The notes under the pieces: model-generated
Seen by the model: the letters and a program-made list of their open reading frames with translations, nothing else
The model's database searches: none
What the model was told of the DNA's origin: nothing
Source of the DNA: Scleromitrula shiraiana
Lineage: Eukaryota > Ascomycota > Leotiomycetes > Helotiales > Sclerotiniaceae
Length of the DNA: 64,000 nt
Direction: 5' to 3'
Assembly (NCBI GenBank): GCA_028455995.1
Contig: JABELC010000010.1
Location: forward strand, 992,001-1,056,000
Program-made: the position numbers and the translations under genes
Part shown: in pieces, positions 25,410 through 35,208 of the stretch
How the letters are laid out: each line of letters begins with the position of its first letter
Position numbering within the stretch: the stretch's first letter is position 1

Positions 25410-26376
25410 TCACAAAGTACGAATCATAGTCGTCTCAATAACATCGCAAATTTCCCCACTCAATACCCTTGGAATCTCATGTCCATACTGATGTTCAAAA
25501 ACTGCTGCCTTTCTCCCGTCACATAGTCTCATTACATCAATACTATGCAATAACCAGGGATCTGCACTGCCATAAATATGTGCCGTTGGTACCGAGATGC
25601 GTGCTTCATCATTCTCGGGGTGGAACATCTGGTAAAAGATTTCGCTAGCTGTAAGTTCTTGCAGTTCATCCCGCCCGCGTAGATAAGCAGGGTTGGTTAT
25701 TAGGTGCGCGGGGACTTTGGTGCGAATTGGTTGAGAAGAGGAGTTGTGAAGACGTGTAATTGGGTAATCGGAAGGAATACCGAAATAAGCTCTTGTGTCA
25801 ATCCCATGGTCGAGTGTGGGAGCAAAGGGTAGTGGAGAACAGATGAATATCCCTGCTTTAAAAAGTGGTGGCGTATGAGGAGGATTTGATAGTTGATGTT
25901 GCAGCATCATTGATGCGGCGACTGCGGCACCCTAACATCGAAAGGTCAAAGATTAGAAAATTATGTTATGATGTGTCTTCGGTGTTGAAAATGGATAGGA
26001 GAGTAATACTTGACTAAAACCCATCACTGCGTCAAATGGGCCGTTCAAGTGCATGTATTCTTTAATAAGTGCGTGTATCTTGGCCATACTTGCTGTCGTG
26101 GGAGTTTTGTACCAACATCGATAAGGGCCAGGGTAGAAGTTCTTGAGGTCAGGATCAGCATCGCAGGTGGTTGGGGCGTTGAGAAAATCAAATTCATAGT
26201 CTTCGCTCAGAAGGTCACGAAAAGCAGCTGTTTGACTTTCGAAGATACTTGCGCTGGATCCCTGTAGTCGTATTATTCGGTTAGTCATCCATCTTTTTCT
26301 TTCCATGCTTTGGCTGGCCTGATACAGATTATTCCTAAGCACTTACCATACCATGAAGGCAAAGTACACGCGGCAT
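25410..26376 (-). CDS. FSH1/LovG-like serine hydrolase 1
   Basis: Small alpha/beta hydrolase of the FSH1 family. LovG, a member, releases the finished chain from the lovastatin PKS. Exons 26376-26347 (30 nt), 26261-26010 and 25931-25410 give 267 aa. The start MPRVLCLHGM is typical of the family, whose first strand ends in LCLHG. The nucleophile Ser is in GFSQGAAV, rebuilt across the second intron. The acid residue is probably Asp in YGSADPW and the base His in YGHEIPRV. PKS-B has no thioesterase, so this is a candidate off-loading enzyme. It competes for that role with the second copy at 28.8 kb and the transferase at 8.5 kb. Confidence 0.92.
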
Positions 26377-26831
26377 TGTTTAAGAGTGGCAATTTAGAGT
26401 GCGTTGTTTTGCTTGTTACGAGCCGTTGAGAACCTGAGTCTCTGTTTAGTTCATATACAGTTTGACGTTTGTACATGTATATTGGACATCTATATATTGT
26501 ATAGATACTCAAATGAGATATGTTTGAATGCCTGTATGCTTAACAGACCCTAACAAACTGATTAACTCGCTAGCAAACATCAGGACAATCTACTGTCAAC
26601 ATCTAAAAAGTCCTCTAATTCTACAAAATACCCGACTTTTCAGGAAAAAAATCCATTTCATCGAGAACACTCATGATGACAATTATTTACAGCCCGGTCA
26701 TCAATAATTTCGTAATAGAATTATCCGATGACTGGGATAAAAAGGTTCTATCCACGTTTCCCCTGAACTAGTTCTCTTAGCCCTTGCTGACTACATTTTA
26801 AATTCGCTAATTTCTTTGTCCAATTGCGAGA
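26377..26831. promoter_or_regulatory. Spacer upstream of hydrolase 1, with TACCCGAC word
   Basis: 455 bases between the hydrolase 1 start and the P450-B stop. It contains TACCCGAC at about 26629-26636, a near copy of the cluster word, about 250 bases before the start. Confidence 0.4.
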
Positions 26832-28562
26832 CTAGTTTTTCTGCTCTGAAACCACCCGGGCTCGAATCCCAGGTGAATTATCATGTGGCATGCCAATAAA
26901 GTAATCCCCAACGATATCGACATCTCTCTCACGTGTCGTCTCGAACAACTCTAGATTGAACTGGCGGAATAGTGTTCCGATGGTCAAATACATTTCTGCG
27001 TAGGCAAGACTACCGCTATTAGTTTTCAAATCGAAGTATGAACCTTAGCGGAGGGTTGACATACTTCATTCCAAGACATATTCTAGTTCCTCTTGACCAA
27101 GCAACCAAACGTTGCTTTTCTAGATTTTTGTCCTCAAGCCATCTTTCTGGGATGAACTTTTGGGGTTCTGGAAATATTTTTTCGTTCATGTGGACCATGT
27201 AGGTAGATTGACTGACGGGTGTCTATTTCATATGTTATTATTGGTGTGGTCTCAAATATTGATATGACCGATATATTACCCCAACTGGAATTCGCCACTG
27301 CTTATATACTAATTCTTTGTCTCGTGATATACGTGGAAGACGAGAACTAAATGCATGAGAAATACGGAGACCTTCGGCCACGACGGCATGCTAGCCAAAG
27401 ATATTAGCAATCATAGTATGTCGATTATTTGTTCCGGGTGACTTACAAGGTAGGGTAAATTTTCTAATTTCGAACTGGGAACTCTCGTCTTTGGTGTTGG
27501 CGCTATCGATTTGAGTTCGTCTTGTAGCTTTTTGAGAACGTGTGGATTATCCAGAATATGGAAAAATATGACTGCCAAAGTTCTAGCTGTGGTTTCTGTT
27601 CCAGCAGTCAAGAATATGAATGCCTCGTCTGCAAGACGACTCTCATCTTTCTCCGAAGCAGGCAAATCACTATCAATAACCTCATGAAAAACAGTCCGAT
27701 AATGACCTTCTGTCTTTCTTTCGCCCGGTGCAAGTACTTTGCGAACATGTTTTCTAGTCTCCGCCTCAAAATCCACCTGAATCTTAGACAGAGGATTTAG
27801 ATAAACCAAAACTGCAGGTGGGAGGTTTTTGAAGAATTGAAATAGCCATGGGACTTGACGGCCTAGAGGGTGACCTTTACATCCCATATGGAAATATTCA
27901 ATCCAATCGATACCATAATCTTCTTTCTCCAAACTACCAACGCTCTCGCCAAATGAATATCGAGAGATAACATCCATAGTCAGAGCAGCAAATGCGCCAC
28001 TCAAATTAAATGGTTCATTTTTTGCGTGATGATCTTGAATTCTTTCTACGAGGCGATCGGCTTTGGCTTGAATAAGAGGCTCTAATGCAGTGATTGATTT
28101 CTTGCTAAAGTGATTGGCGATTGCTCCTCGTCTTCTTTTATGCAAATCATGGTCTGCTGTGAAGGCTGTGGAACGTGGCGGAAGAACATGCATCCACCAT
28201 TGAAACTTATCGGTTTTACCTCGAAGGTGACCAGCATAGATTTCATTGAAAAAGTCTGGGTCATTTATGTGTATCTCCATAGGATTGATCCGAACGATTG
28301 GGCCTAAAAAAGTTAAAACTACATTTTCGATTATTTCTATCGTACTTCCTCGTCTATAAAACTTACCATACTGTTTGTGAAGCTCCTCAATTTTCCAAAG
28401 ATATCGCCCTGATCCTACGTCGTGATAGAACTCATACCACAAGGTCAAAGCTGCCAATTTGGGACCCGGAAATCGTGCCAGGGGGTGAAAATACAATCTG
28501 TATATTCCCAAGGAGACATAGTAGAAAACAATTCCGCCAACTGCGTAAAGTATCGTTGACAT
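26832..28562 (-). CDS. Cytochrome P450 monooxygenase B
   Basis: Exons 28562-28367, 28303-27447, 27390-27280, 27222-27065 and 27009-26832 give 499 aa. The first intron keeps frame by chance, so a naive reading carries 21 extra residues there. The ATG at 28562 starts a hydrophobic anchor (ILYAVGGIVFYYVSLGIY) followed by FPGPK. Helix I reads TAGTETTA, and the ExxR motif is EGLR, rebuilt after the second intron. The heme loop is WSRGTRICLG with Cys437: the usual first Phe of FxxGxRxCxG is Trp, a tolerated but uncommon change. Family style is the same as P450-A, but the sequences differ throughout. It is divergent from hydrolase 2 over 268 bases. Probably a second oxidation step of the pathway. 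Confidence 0.93.
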
Positions 28563-28830
28563 CTTGGATTATGATGACGAGTAGGAAAATATGAATTCTT
28601 CAACGTTTTCAGGCCAATTGATATAGTATCGTTTGCTACCACAAGGAAATATTCCCATAATCTCGGGTAATTTTTCGGGCAGTGGTTATGAATCTGGGAA
28701 ACATACCGACAACTTGGAAATATAATACCACGTGCTAAAAAATGATATTTATTCGCATGTGCTGCAGAAACATATATTTAGGAATAAAGTGCTGTTTAAT
28801 AATGCTTTAAAACAAATATGGTATGTCAGC
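28563..28830. promoter_or_regulatory. Bidirectional promoter, P450-B / hydrolase 2
   Basis: 268 bases between two divergent starts. It carries CTCGGGTA at 28662-28669 (the TACCCGAG word on the other strand) and TCGGGCA at about 28676, so one factor could drive both genes. Confidence 0.55.
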
Positions 28831-29754
28831 ATGAAGATACTATGTTTACATGGATGGGGAACTTCCGGTTCGATTCTCAAGCAACAATCAGCTGTTATGA
28901 GGAGATTCTGTGATGAAACATACGAATTTGTGTTCTTAGATGGGGATGTTCATTGTCAAGCAGCAAAAGGTTAGTTCCTGGCCTGATTAATATACAACAT
29001 TAGATACTAACTTTTTATCAAAGGGCTTGATAGTAGTGATGGACCGTTTCTATGCTATTACAACAGTTTTGCTCCATCAGAGATATCCAAGGCATGTCTT
29101 ATGATAGACACCATCATCGAAGATAGAGGACCCTTTGACGCCATTTTGGGATTTAGTCAGGGAGGATCACTAGCACTCACATATCTTCTTCGCCATACAA
29201 TAGAAACACCAGAAGTGCCTCCTCCGTTTCGCTTCGCCATATTGTGTTCCACAGTCGTGGCATTTTCACCGTGGACATGGTTCGGACAAGAGATCCTAAA
29301 CGATCTCACTGATCAAGACCTTGAAACTCTCAAAAATTTCCCAATCTGCGACTTTTCGAAATTAGATGGGAAGAAACGAATTATGTGCGAATCATTGTCC
29401 CGTGTATTTGAGATAGCTCGTAATGGTGGATTCATAGAAAGTGATACTCCCGGTGGTAGTTTCCCCGCAAATTCTACTTATGAAAATCTTCCTCGGGTTA
29501 TGCATCCTCAACTGCTGTCCGATGCGGAAAAAGTCCAGATTCCGACGATTCATGTTACTGGAGCCAAGGATGATAGGGGGATGGTTGAATTATCAAAGTT
29601 AATGGTTGGGAGCTGTAATCAATTAGAAGTGCAGCAATTGATGCATCCGGGAGGTCATGATCTACCGAAAGATATGAGGAATGCAAGGTTGTTGGCGAAA
29701 GCTATCGAATCAGCGAATGATAAAAGCTTAAGGCAGAGATTTACGAAGATATAA
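28831..29754 (+). CDS. FSH1/LovG-like serine hydrolase 2
   Basis: Exons 28831-28969 and 29024-29754 give 289 aa. The start MKILCLHGWG is the conserved first strand of the FSH1 family. The upstream in-frame Met at 28732 would add an unconserved leader. The nucleophile Ser is in GFSQGGSLA, and a late Asp (TGAKDDRG) and His (HPGGHDLP) complete the triad. It is a diverged paralogue of hydrolase 1. Two such enzymes beside two PKSs suggest one off-loading enzyme per synthase, which is an inference. Confidence 0.92.
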
Positions 29755-30353
29755 TAGTGCCAATTCAAAAAACTGCAGCAACCTCTGACAACGCAATCAA
29801 AACTAGTACAACCTGTGAAGCGTTATCGCTGATATATGATTCATACCAAACATCGATGACAACAATTGAATAATATCGAAATTTCACCTGATCTATCCGT
29901 TTGCAAAAACAAGATCCTAGCAAATAGATATAATTTGGGGGTTTCATTCTGATAGACGAAAAAGAAGGTCGAAAGTATCTCGAGCCGTTGTTTCTGCTCA
30001 ATTTGAAAAACAAATTGCTTCGTGTCACACAAAAAGGAGCATAGTCAAGAACTTATCGATTGATCTATCTAGAGGGGGAGCGAAGCTCCCTCTATATATA
30101 CTACGATATGACACTAAGGGTGCGGAGCACTCTAAGTCATATCTAGTTGATCACCTGATCTATCCTTTTGTGACACTTCGAAATTTCAATATGACCACTT
30201 TGAAGAATGAAGCACGAATAGGTAACTGATATACAGAGAAACAAATTAAAATGTGTATTAATCAATTATTATAGGTTAAATGGCATACCCTTCTAATGAA
30301 CCCTGAGTATATCTATGAAAAGCCATATCATGCAGTTACCACGCCACTAACAT
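29755..30353. other. Spacer between hydrolase 2 and MFS transporter 1, with a MITE-like insertion
   Basis: 599 bases between convergent 3' ends. Apart from the inverted-repeat element at 30023-30175, no feature was recognised. Confidence 0.6.
30018..30180. mobile_element. MITE-like non-autonomous inverted-repeat element
   Basis: The element runs 30023-30175 (153 bp). The left end TGTCACACAAAAGGA matches the reverse complement of the right end TCCTTTTGTGACA, apart from a two-base insertion. Both sides carry the direct repeat CTTCG (30018-30022 and 30176-30180), which looks like a target-site duplication. Inside are two further palindromes: GGGAGCGAAGCTCCC near 30075-30090, and ATATGAC...GTGCGGAGCAC...GTCATAT near 30107-30141. 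There is no coding capacity. This fits a short non-autonomous DNA transposon that could fold into nested hairpins. Confidence 0.7.
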
Positions 30354-31996
30354 TTAGAAGCTTCTGGCAAACTTTCCTCTAGCACGGATAGAAGGTCCCA
30401 AAAAATAAACAAGATACAGCCCTGGAACTACAAAACCAAGTGTGATAAATCCAAGCATAGCCTGTGACCATTTCAATTCCATATGAGCTAATATAACTGG
30501 AATGAGATGTACGCAAGCAGCTTGAATGACAACTGAAGGTACCAAATATGCAGCTAGGGCAGCACCAGCAATATTTGGAAAGCAATCTATACGAAAATAT
30601 GATTAGCTATGGGAATGATACTTGACGAATAAAAGAAACTGAAGAACGCACCAGTTATATAGTTAAGTTGAGCGAGGAATAAGAGCGAGTCAACCATTGC
30701 AACAATTCCAACTGTAACGATCTGATTCCAATAACTGTGACTTGGTCCGCTCGTAAATGCAGACCAGAAGATTGCTACGGGGAATAGCCAGATTAAACCC
30801 AATGACGTGAGGAAGCGAGCTTCGGGACGCCGGGAAGCGTCTTTGTTCTTCAGGAAACGACGCATTGCAAAACTCTGGACAGGTATGAAGGCAAAAAGAA
30901 CGACCACAGCCACAATAGCCGTAGTTGAGTTCTTAATGGCTTGATAAAGGCTGTAATATGGTTAACATCTGGTGATATCGTGCAGGTTCGTGCGTCAGTT
31001 GGAGATGGGGACAACATACGTCAAGTGTTTTTCGGTAATATAGGTTACAACCGTGCCACTAATGAAGACTAGCAAGATTCCATTCGCAATACTGTTGTAT
31101 ATGCCAAGTATCCATACGATTGGATCCGATGCATATAATCGTGGTATGATAGTAGCAGCATAATTCCACTTGGAGGGAGCCACATCACTTGGAAAGACTT
31201 CCTTGGGTTCTGAAATATCACGAGCAGATGAATCTATCTCGGAATCAGACAAGTGGCTACCATCGGCATGTTTTGGTTTTGAATCGTTCGACACAGACTG
31301 CTGAGATGTTTGGCGTATCAAAGTCTCCGGGACAAACGCCATGATGATTGATAAACCTGCACCGATGATTAAATTGACGAGAAATATCCATTTGAGACCT
31401 AGGGGTGATTCAATGATCCAATACGAAGAGAGAGTGCCAAGGACTGGACCAATTGATCCACCAGCTACCCACAAGGCCATAGGTTGCGCGGCGTCAATAT
31501 TGTCACCAAATAGATCTGATATCGTAGCCCCAACATTTGAAATTGCAGGCGCGCCAGATACACCAGCGAGGAACATGAAAATAACGATCATTGGATAGTT
31601 TAGTGGATATGCAAGCCCCTGAAATTCTGAATATCAGTGTTGGAGTAGGGGAATAGCGTGAGGAGAAGATTGCTGACCAAATTAAAGATGGCAAATGTTG
31701 CCGTCGCTCCCACATATACCCATCTCCTTCCGATTAGATCACTAGAGACATAATCAATATCTGAGCGGCCTCGTTTATTTATATGATGCATACGTGATTG
31801 GACCTAATAAAAAAAGTCCCACAAGATTCCCAACAACGTTCATAGATGCACCTAGAAGATATACTTGATCACTAATATTGTATTTGAGCATCAAGGCAAC
31901 TTGCGTGTTGGAGTATGATTTGGAAAGAAGAAGGATAAAAGTCTCTAAAACCGAGTATATTGTTACAATAAGCCATCGCTTCCATGGCGAATCCAT
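30354..31996 (-). CDS. MFS transporter 1 (drug/metabolite exporter)
   Basis: Exons 31996-31794, 31741-31678, 31618-31020, 30950-30652 and 30586-30354 give about 465 aa. The loop 2-3 motif is GPITDLIGRRWVY, rebuilt over the first intron. A later segment GPVLGTLSSYWI corresponds to the motif C region of proton-antiport exporters. About twelve hydrophobic segments occur, with a charged Ser/Asp/Lys-rich central loop (SVSNDSKPKHADGSHL). Family knowledge suggests 12-TM proton-driven efflux. It lies back to back with a second, different MFS gene across a 1.1-kb spacer holding three copies of the cluster motif. Confidence 0.9.
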
Positions 31997-33074
31997 ATTT
32001 TGCTATGTGATGCTTCTAAGCTTTTGAAAATAAGATATTTCACTTCGATAGCAAATTCCTGAACAAGCAGATACGAAACGTAAAACGAGCGCAAGAAGTC
32101 AAAATTCATTTATACTCAGGATTTCCAGCAACTGGTAAGATACAAAAGCCATCAACGTGCCAGCTAAACAATACTCCCACTTTTTCTCTGAGTCTGATAA
32201 CATTCTCACCACCAGTAGTCGAAGAAACTTCCGACCACGACCAGGATGCTCTTCCTTTGACAGAATCGAAGACTCATGGCGCTGCGCTAAAGTGATGGCG
32301 AAGACTTCAAAAATCCATGACCTCTGTCATATCATTGCTGCTGACTACATCGCCTATTTCTGTTTATTGACACGAAAACTCCTACTCAAACATATCATCC
32401 AAGCCCGTGACGCGGCCTTGCAACAAAGTCCTTCTAGTTTTCATAATCGCAAATCCCTAGCAAGTGAAGACGAGGAATCTCTCTTTTACCTGTTGGCAAG
32501 CCAAACAATCTAAACCCAAAAACTAGAACACTGTTCAATGTCGATTCATTGATTCGAAAATTGGAATTGATCTCTTCATTCAGAGTCCAAGCTTCGAGCT
32601 TGATCCAATATGGGATCTGACTAGGCTGAGCTTTCCGTCTGACGGGATATGATTCTCTTTTTCCTGATTGCCAAGAATATGGCAGGCATTTGGCATGAAT
32701 TCCAGAACAAACCATCAGTAGAAATCAACCAATCAAAAACTACCCGAGATTGATAATGTACAGTAAGAATCAAGTACCGTCGCTTAAATAAAACCCCTCG
32801 ATTGGATTAAAACCACCCGAGACATTGCTGACTTATCAATATTCCTGACAAAGATTCAGAGATATTGATAATTAACTACCCGTAGATTATTATACTGTAG
32901 ATGTCATCATACGTTTTTTTCTATGCTATTGTAATTTGATTTCCTATCTGTATTTCTTTTTTTTTCTGTAATTTTCCCTCCTTATGGAGGTGTTCTTTCC
33001 TTAAGTATCTTAATTGCATGAAAAAAAAAAAAAAAACACAAAATCATACTTCGATTCAACCTCCTCTTTTGAAG
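31997..33074. promoter_or_regulatory. Divergent promoter between the two MFS transporters, three motif copies
   Basis: 1,078 bases. TACCCGAG lies at 32741-32748, CACCCGAG at 32814-32821 and the weaker TACCCGTA at about 32877-32884, spaced about 60-75 bases apart. A 16-base A run sits just before the second transporter (33021-33036). A 118-codon open frame at 32157-32513 has no recognisable content. Confidence 0.55.
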
Positions 33075-35208
33075 ATGTCGCAAAATTTATCTTCGAACAG
33101 CAGTGAGAACGTACCAAATTCAAAACTTGATATGACATCCGAAAAATCACCCGAAAATGCAATTGACGGTTCTCCAGTCAAGGCTGCACCTGCAGGTCCG
33201 CCTGGACCATTTGGCGGAATCGTTCCTGTCTACCCTAGCCCGCCCATGTTAGCTCTTATTTTCGTCAGCCTAATCTTGTCTATGTTTCTTGTTGCTTTGG
33301 ATATGGTTAGTTAGTCACATTTCTCCAATCAAACCACATTTAAGTCTTATTGATAAGATGACTAACATTCTTGCCCATCATCTAGAGTATCATTGCAACC
33401 GCCATCCCAACCATCACTGCCAAGTTCCAAAGTATAGATCAAGTTGGATGGTATGGGTCAGCCTTCTTCCTCACGCTGGCGGCATTTGTCAGCTTTTGGG
33501 GAAAGGTTTTCAAGCATACTCCAATCAAATGGTCTTTCCTTGTCGCCATGCTTATTTTCGAGCTGGGAAGTTTGATATGCGGTAAGCACCGCTCTGACGA
33601 GATCACCTCGAGCAGTTCGCTGATCTTCAAAATTTTAGCGGTCGCACCGAACAGCACAGCCTTCATCGTGGGTCGAGCAATCCAAGGGCTTGGAGGCTCC
33701 GGGGTCACGGGGGGAGTTTATACTTTGATTGCTTATGTTGTCCCTATGCCTAAAGTCCCAGCTTACATGGGTATGATGGGTTTCGTGTTCAGTATTGCCA
33801 GTGTGGTAGGGCCATTGCTTGGTGGTGCCTTGACCCAACACGTAAGTAACATTTCCCCCCGGGAATCTCCCAGTTCATAAACTAATAAGATCTTTTAGGC
33901 ATCCTGGAGGTATGTTCATGGCTGCTTTCAATCTCATCAGATCTCAAAAAAAAAAACATTTGCTTTCTCCCTTTTTGGAAAAAGTATGTAATGAGCAAGG
34001 ACTAACCCATATACAGATGGTGTTTTTACATCAATCTTCCAATTGGTGGTGCAGCGGCGCTACTGTTTGTCCTTACCTACCACTCTCCACCCCAAGCTAC
34101 GCCTGCTAAGATTCCACTCAAAGATTTCATCTTGAATATGGATGTCCCTGGTATCATTCTCCTCTTGGGTAGTTTGACCTGCTTCTTTCTTGCTTTGGAA
34201 TGGGGTGGAGTGACCAAGGCATGGAGCTCATCAGATGTAATTGGCGTGCTTGTCGGGTTTGCTGTTCTACTGATTGCTTTCATCGCGAACGAGTGGCGTT
34301 CCGGAGAAAAGGCTATCATTGTTCCACGTATCTTGAAGAACAGAACTCTTGCAGCATGTGGTGCCTTCGTATTCTTGTAAGTGATATAAAATTGGGCTCT
34401 TGTGTGTTGATTTGTTGCCTAATGCATGCTGACTTCTTGAAAGATCTAACAACTCTGGTTTCGTTCGAGTCTACAACATGCCCATCTATTTCCAAGCCGT
34501 TGATGGTGTCACCCCAACTGAAAGTGGTATCCGTGTGTTACCAACTATCTTGTCCATTTCTCTGTTCACCATGTTTGGAGCTGGAGCAGTTGGGAAGTTG
34601 GGATGGATTCAGCCTTTCCTCATTGCAGGGGCCGCCTTTGCAACCATTGGTGGTGGCTTGATTCATATGTTTGACATCGGTACTTCTGTTGGTAAATTCG
34701 TTGGCTACCAAATTATCGCTGGAATGGGTGTTGGTCTGGCCATTCAAGTACCAATTGTCACTGCGCAAACAATCAGCAAGAGACAGGATATGCCTGTTGC
34801 CTCATCAAATATGCTCTGTAGGTGTCAAATTCCCATCCCCCAATTCGCATTATACTGATATGATACTATGTAGTCTTTCAATTCGTTGGTGCCGCAACCG
34901 GTGTAGCGTGCGGTCAAAGTATCTTCAACAATCGACTCGTCAAGGCATTGCCCAATCTTGCACCAGATGTTGATATTCAGACTGTACTAGACTCGGGTGC
35001 TCAAGGATTGTCGAAAATATTTCCCAACCCAGCTCAACTCGAAGAAGTTTTGAAGTCATATATTGTGGGCTTACGAGCTGCCTGGGCATTCAGCATAGCA
35101 CTTTCTGGACTTGCATTCATCGTGGCGTTCTTGCCAAGATGGGAAAACATCAACAAAGTACGCGCTGCTAACATGGGGGCACCACCGCCATCCACGAGCA
35201 AAGTCTGA
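33075..35208 (+). CDS. MFS transporter 2 (DHA2-type, 14-TM multidrug/toxin exporter)
   Basis: Exons 33075-33305, 33386-33581, 33639-33841, 33899-33909 (11 nt), 34017-34376, 34444-34817 and 34874-35208 give 569 aa. A hydrophilic N terminus (about 60 aa) precedes the first TM segment. FLVALDMSIIATAIP is the DHA2-family TM1 motif, and GRAIQGLGGSGVTGG is motif B (TM4). A GPLLGGALTQHASWRWCF segment corresponds to motif C plus the loop, and it is encoded partly by the 11-base exon. The long final loop before the last TM is typical of 14-TM exporters such as those for trichothecenes or aflatoxin. Probably exports the cluster product. The start MSQNLSS is preferred to an upstream Met run through poly-Lys encoded by the A tract. 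Confidence 0.95.

Noticed and set aside
28304..28366. Continuous reading of P450-B through this stretch
   Set aside because: It is a 63-base intron that happens to be a multiple of three without stops; the P450 family has KxYGPIVRI contiguous here.
32157..32513. 118-codon open frame between the MFS genes
   Set aside because: No recognisable motif; it lies in the shared regulatory spacer.
1..35208. Identity with the botcinic acid (boa) cluster
   Set aside because: Both have two HR-PKSs, but the accessory genes here (wax-synthase-like protein, BBE oxidase, acyl-CoA ligase, two FSH hydrolases) do not match the set I know, and no gene could be matched by sequence.
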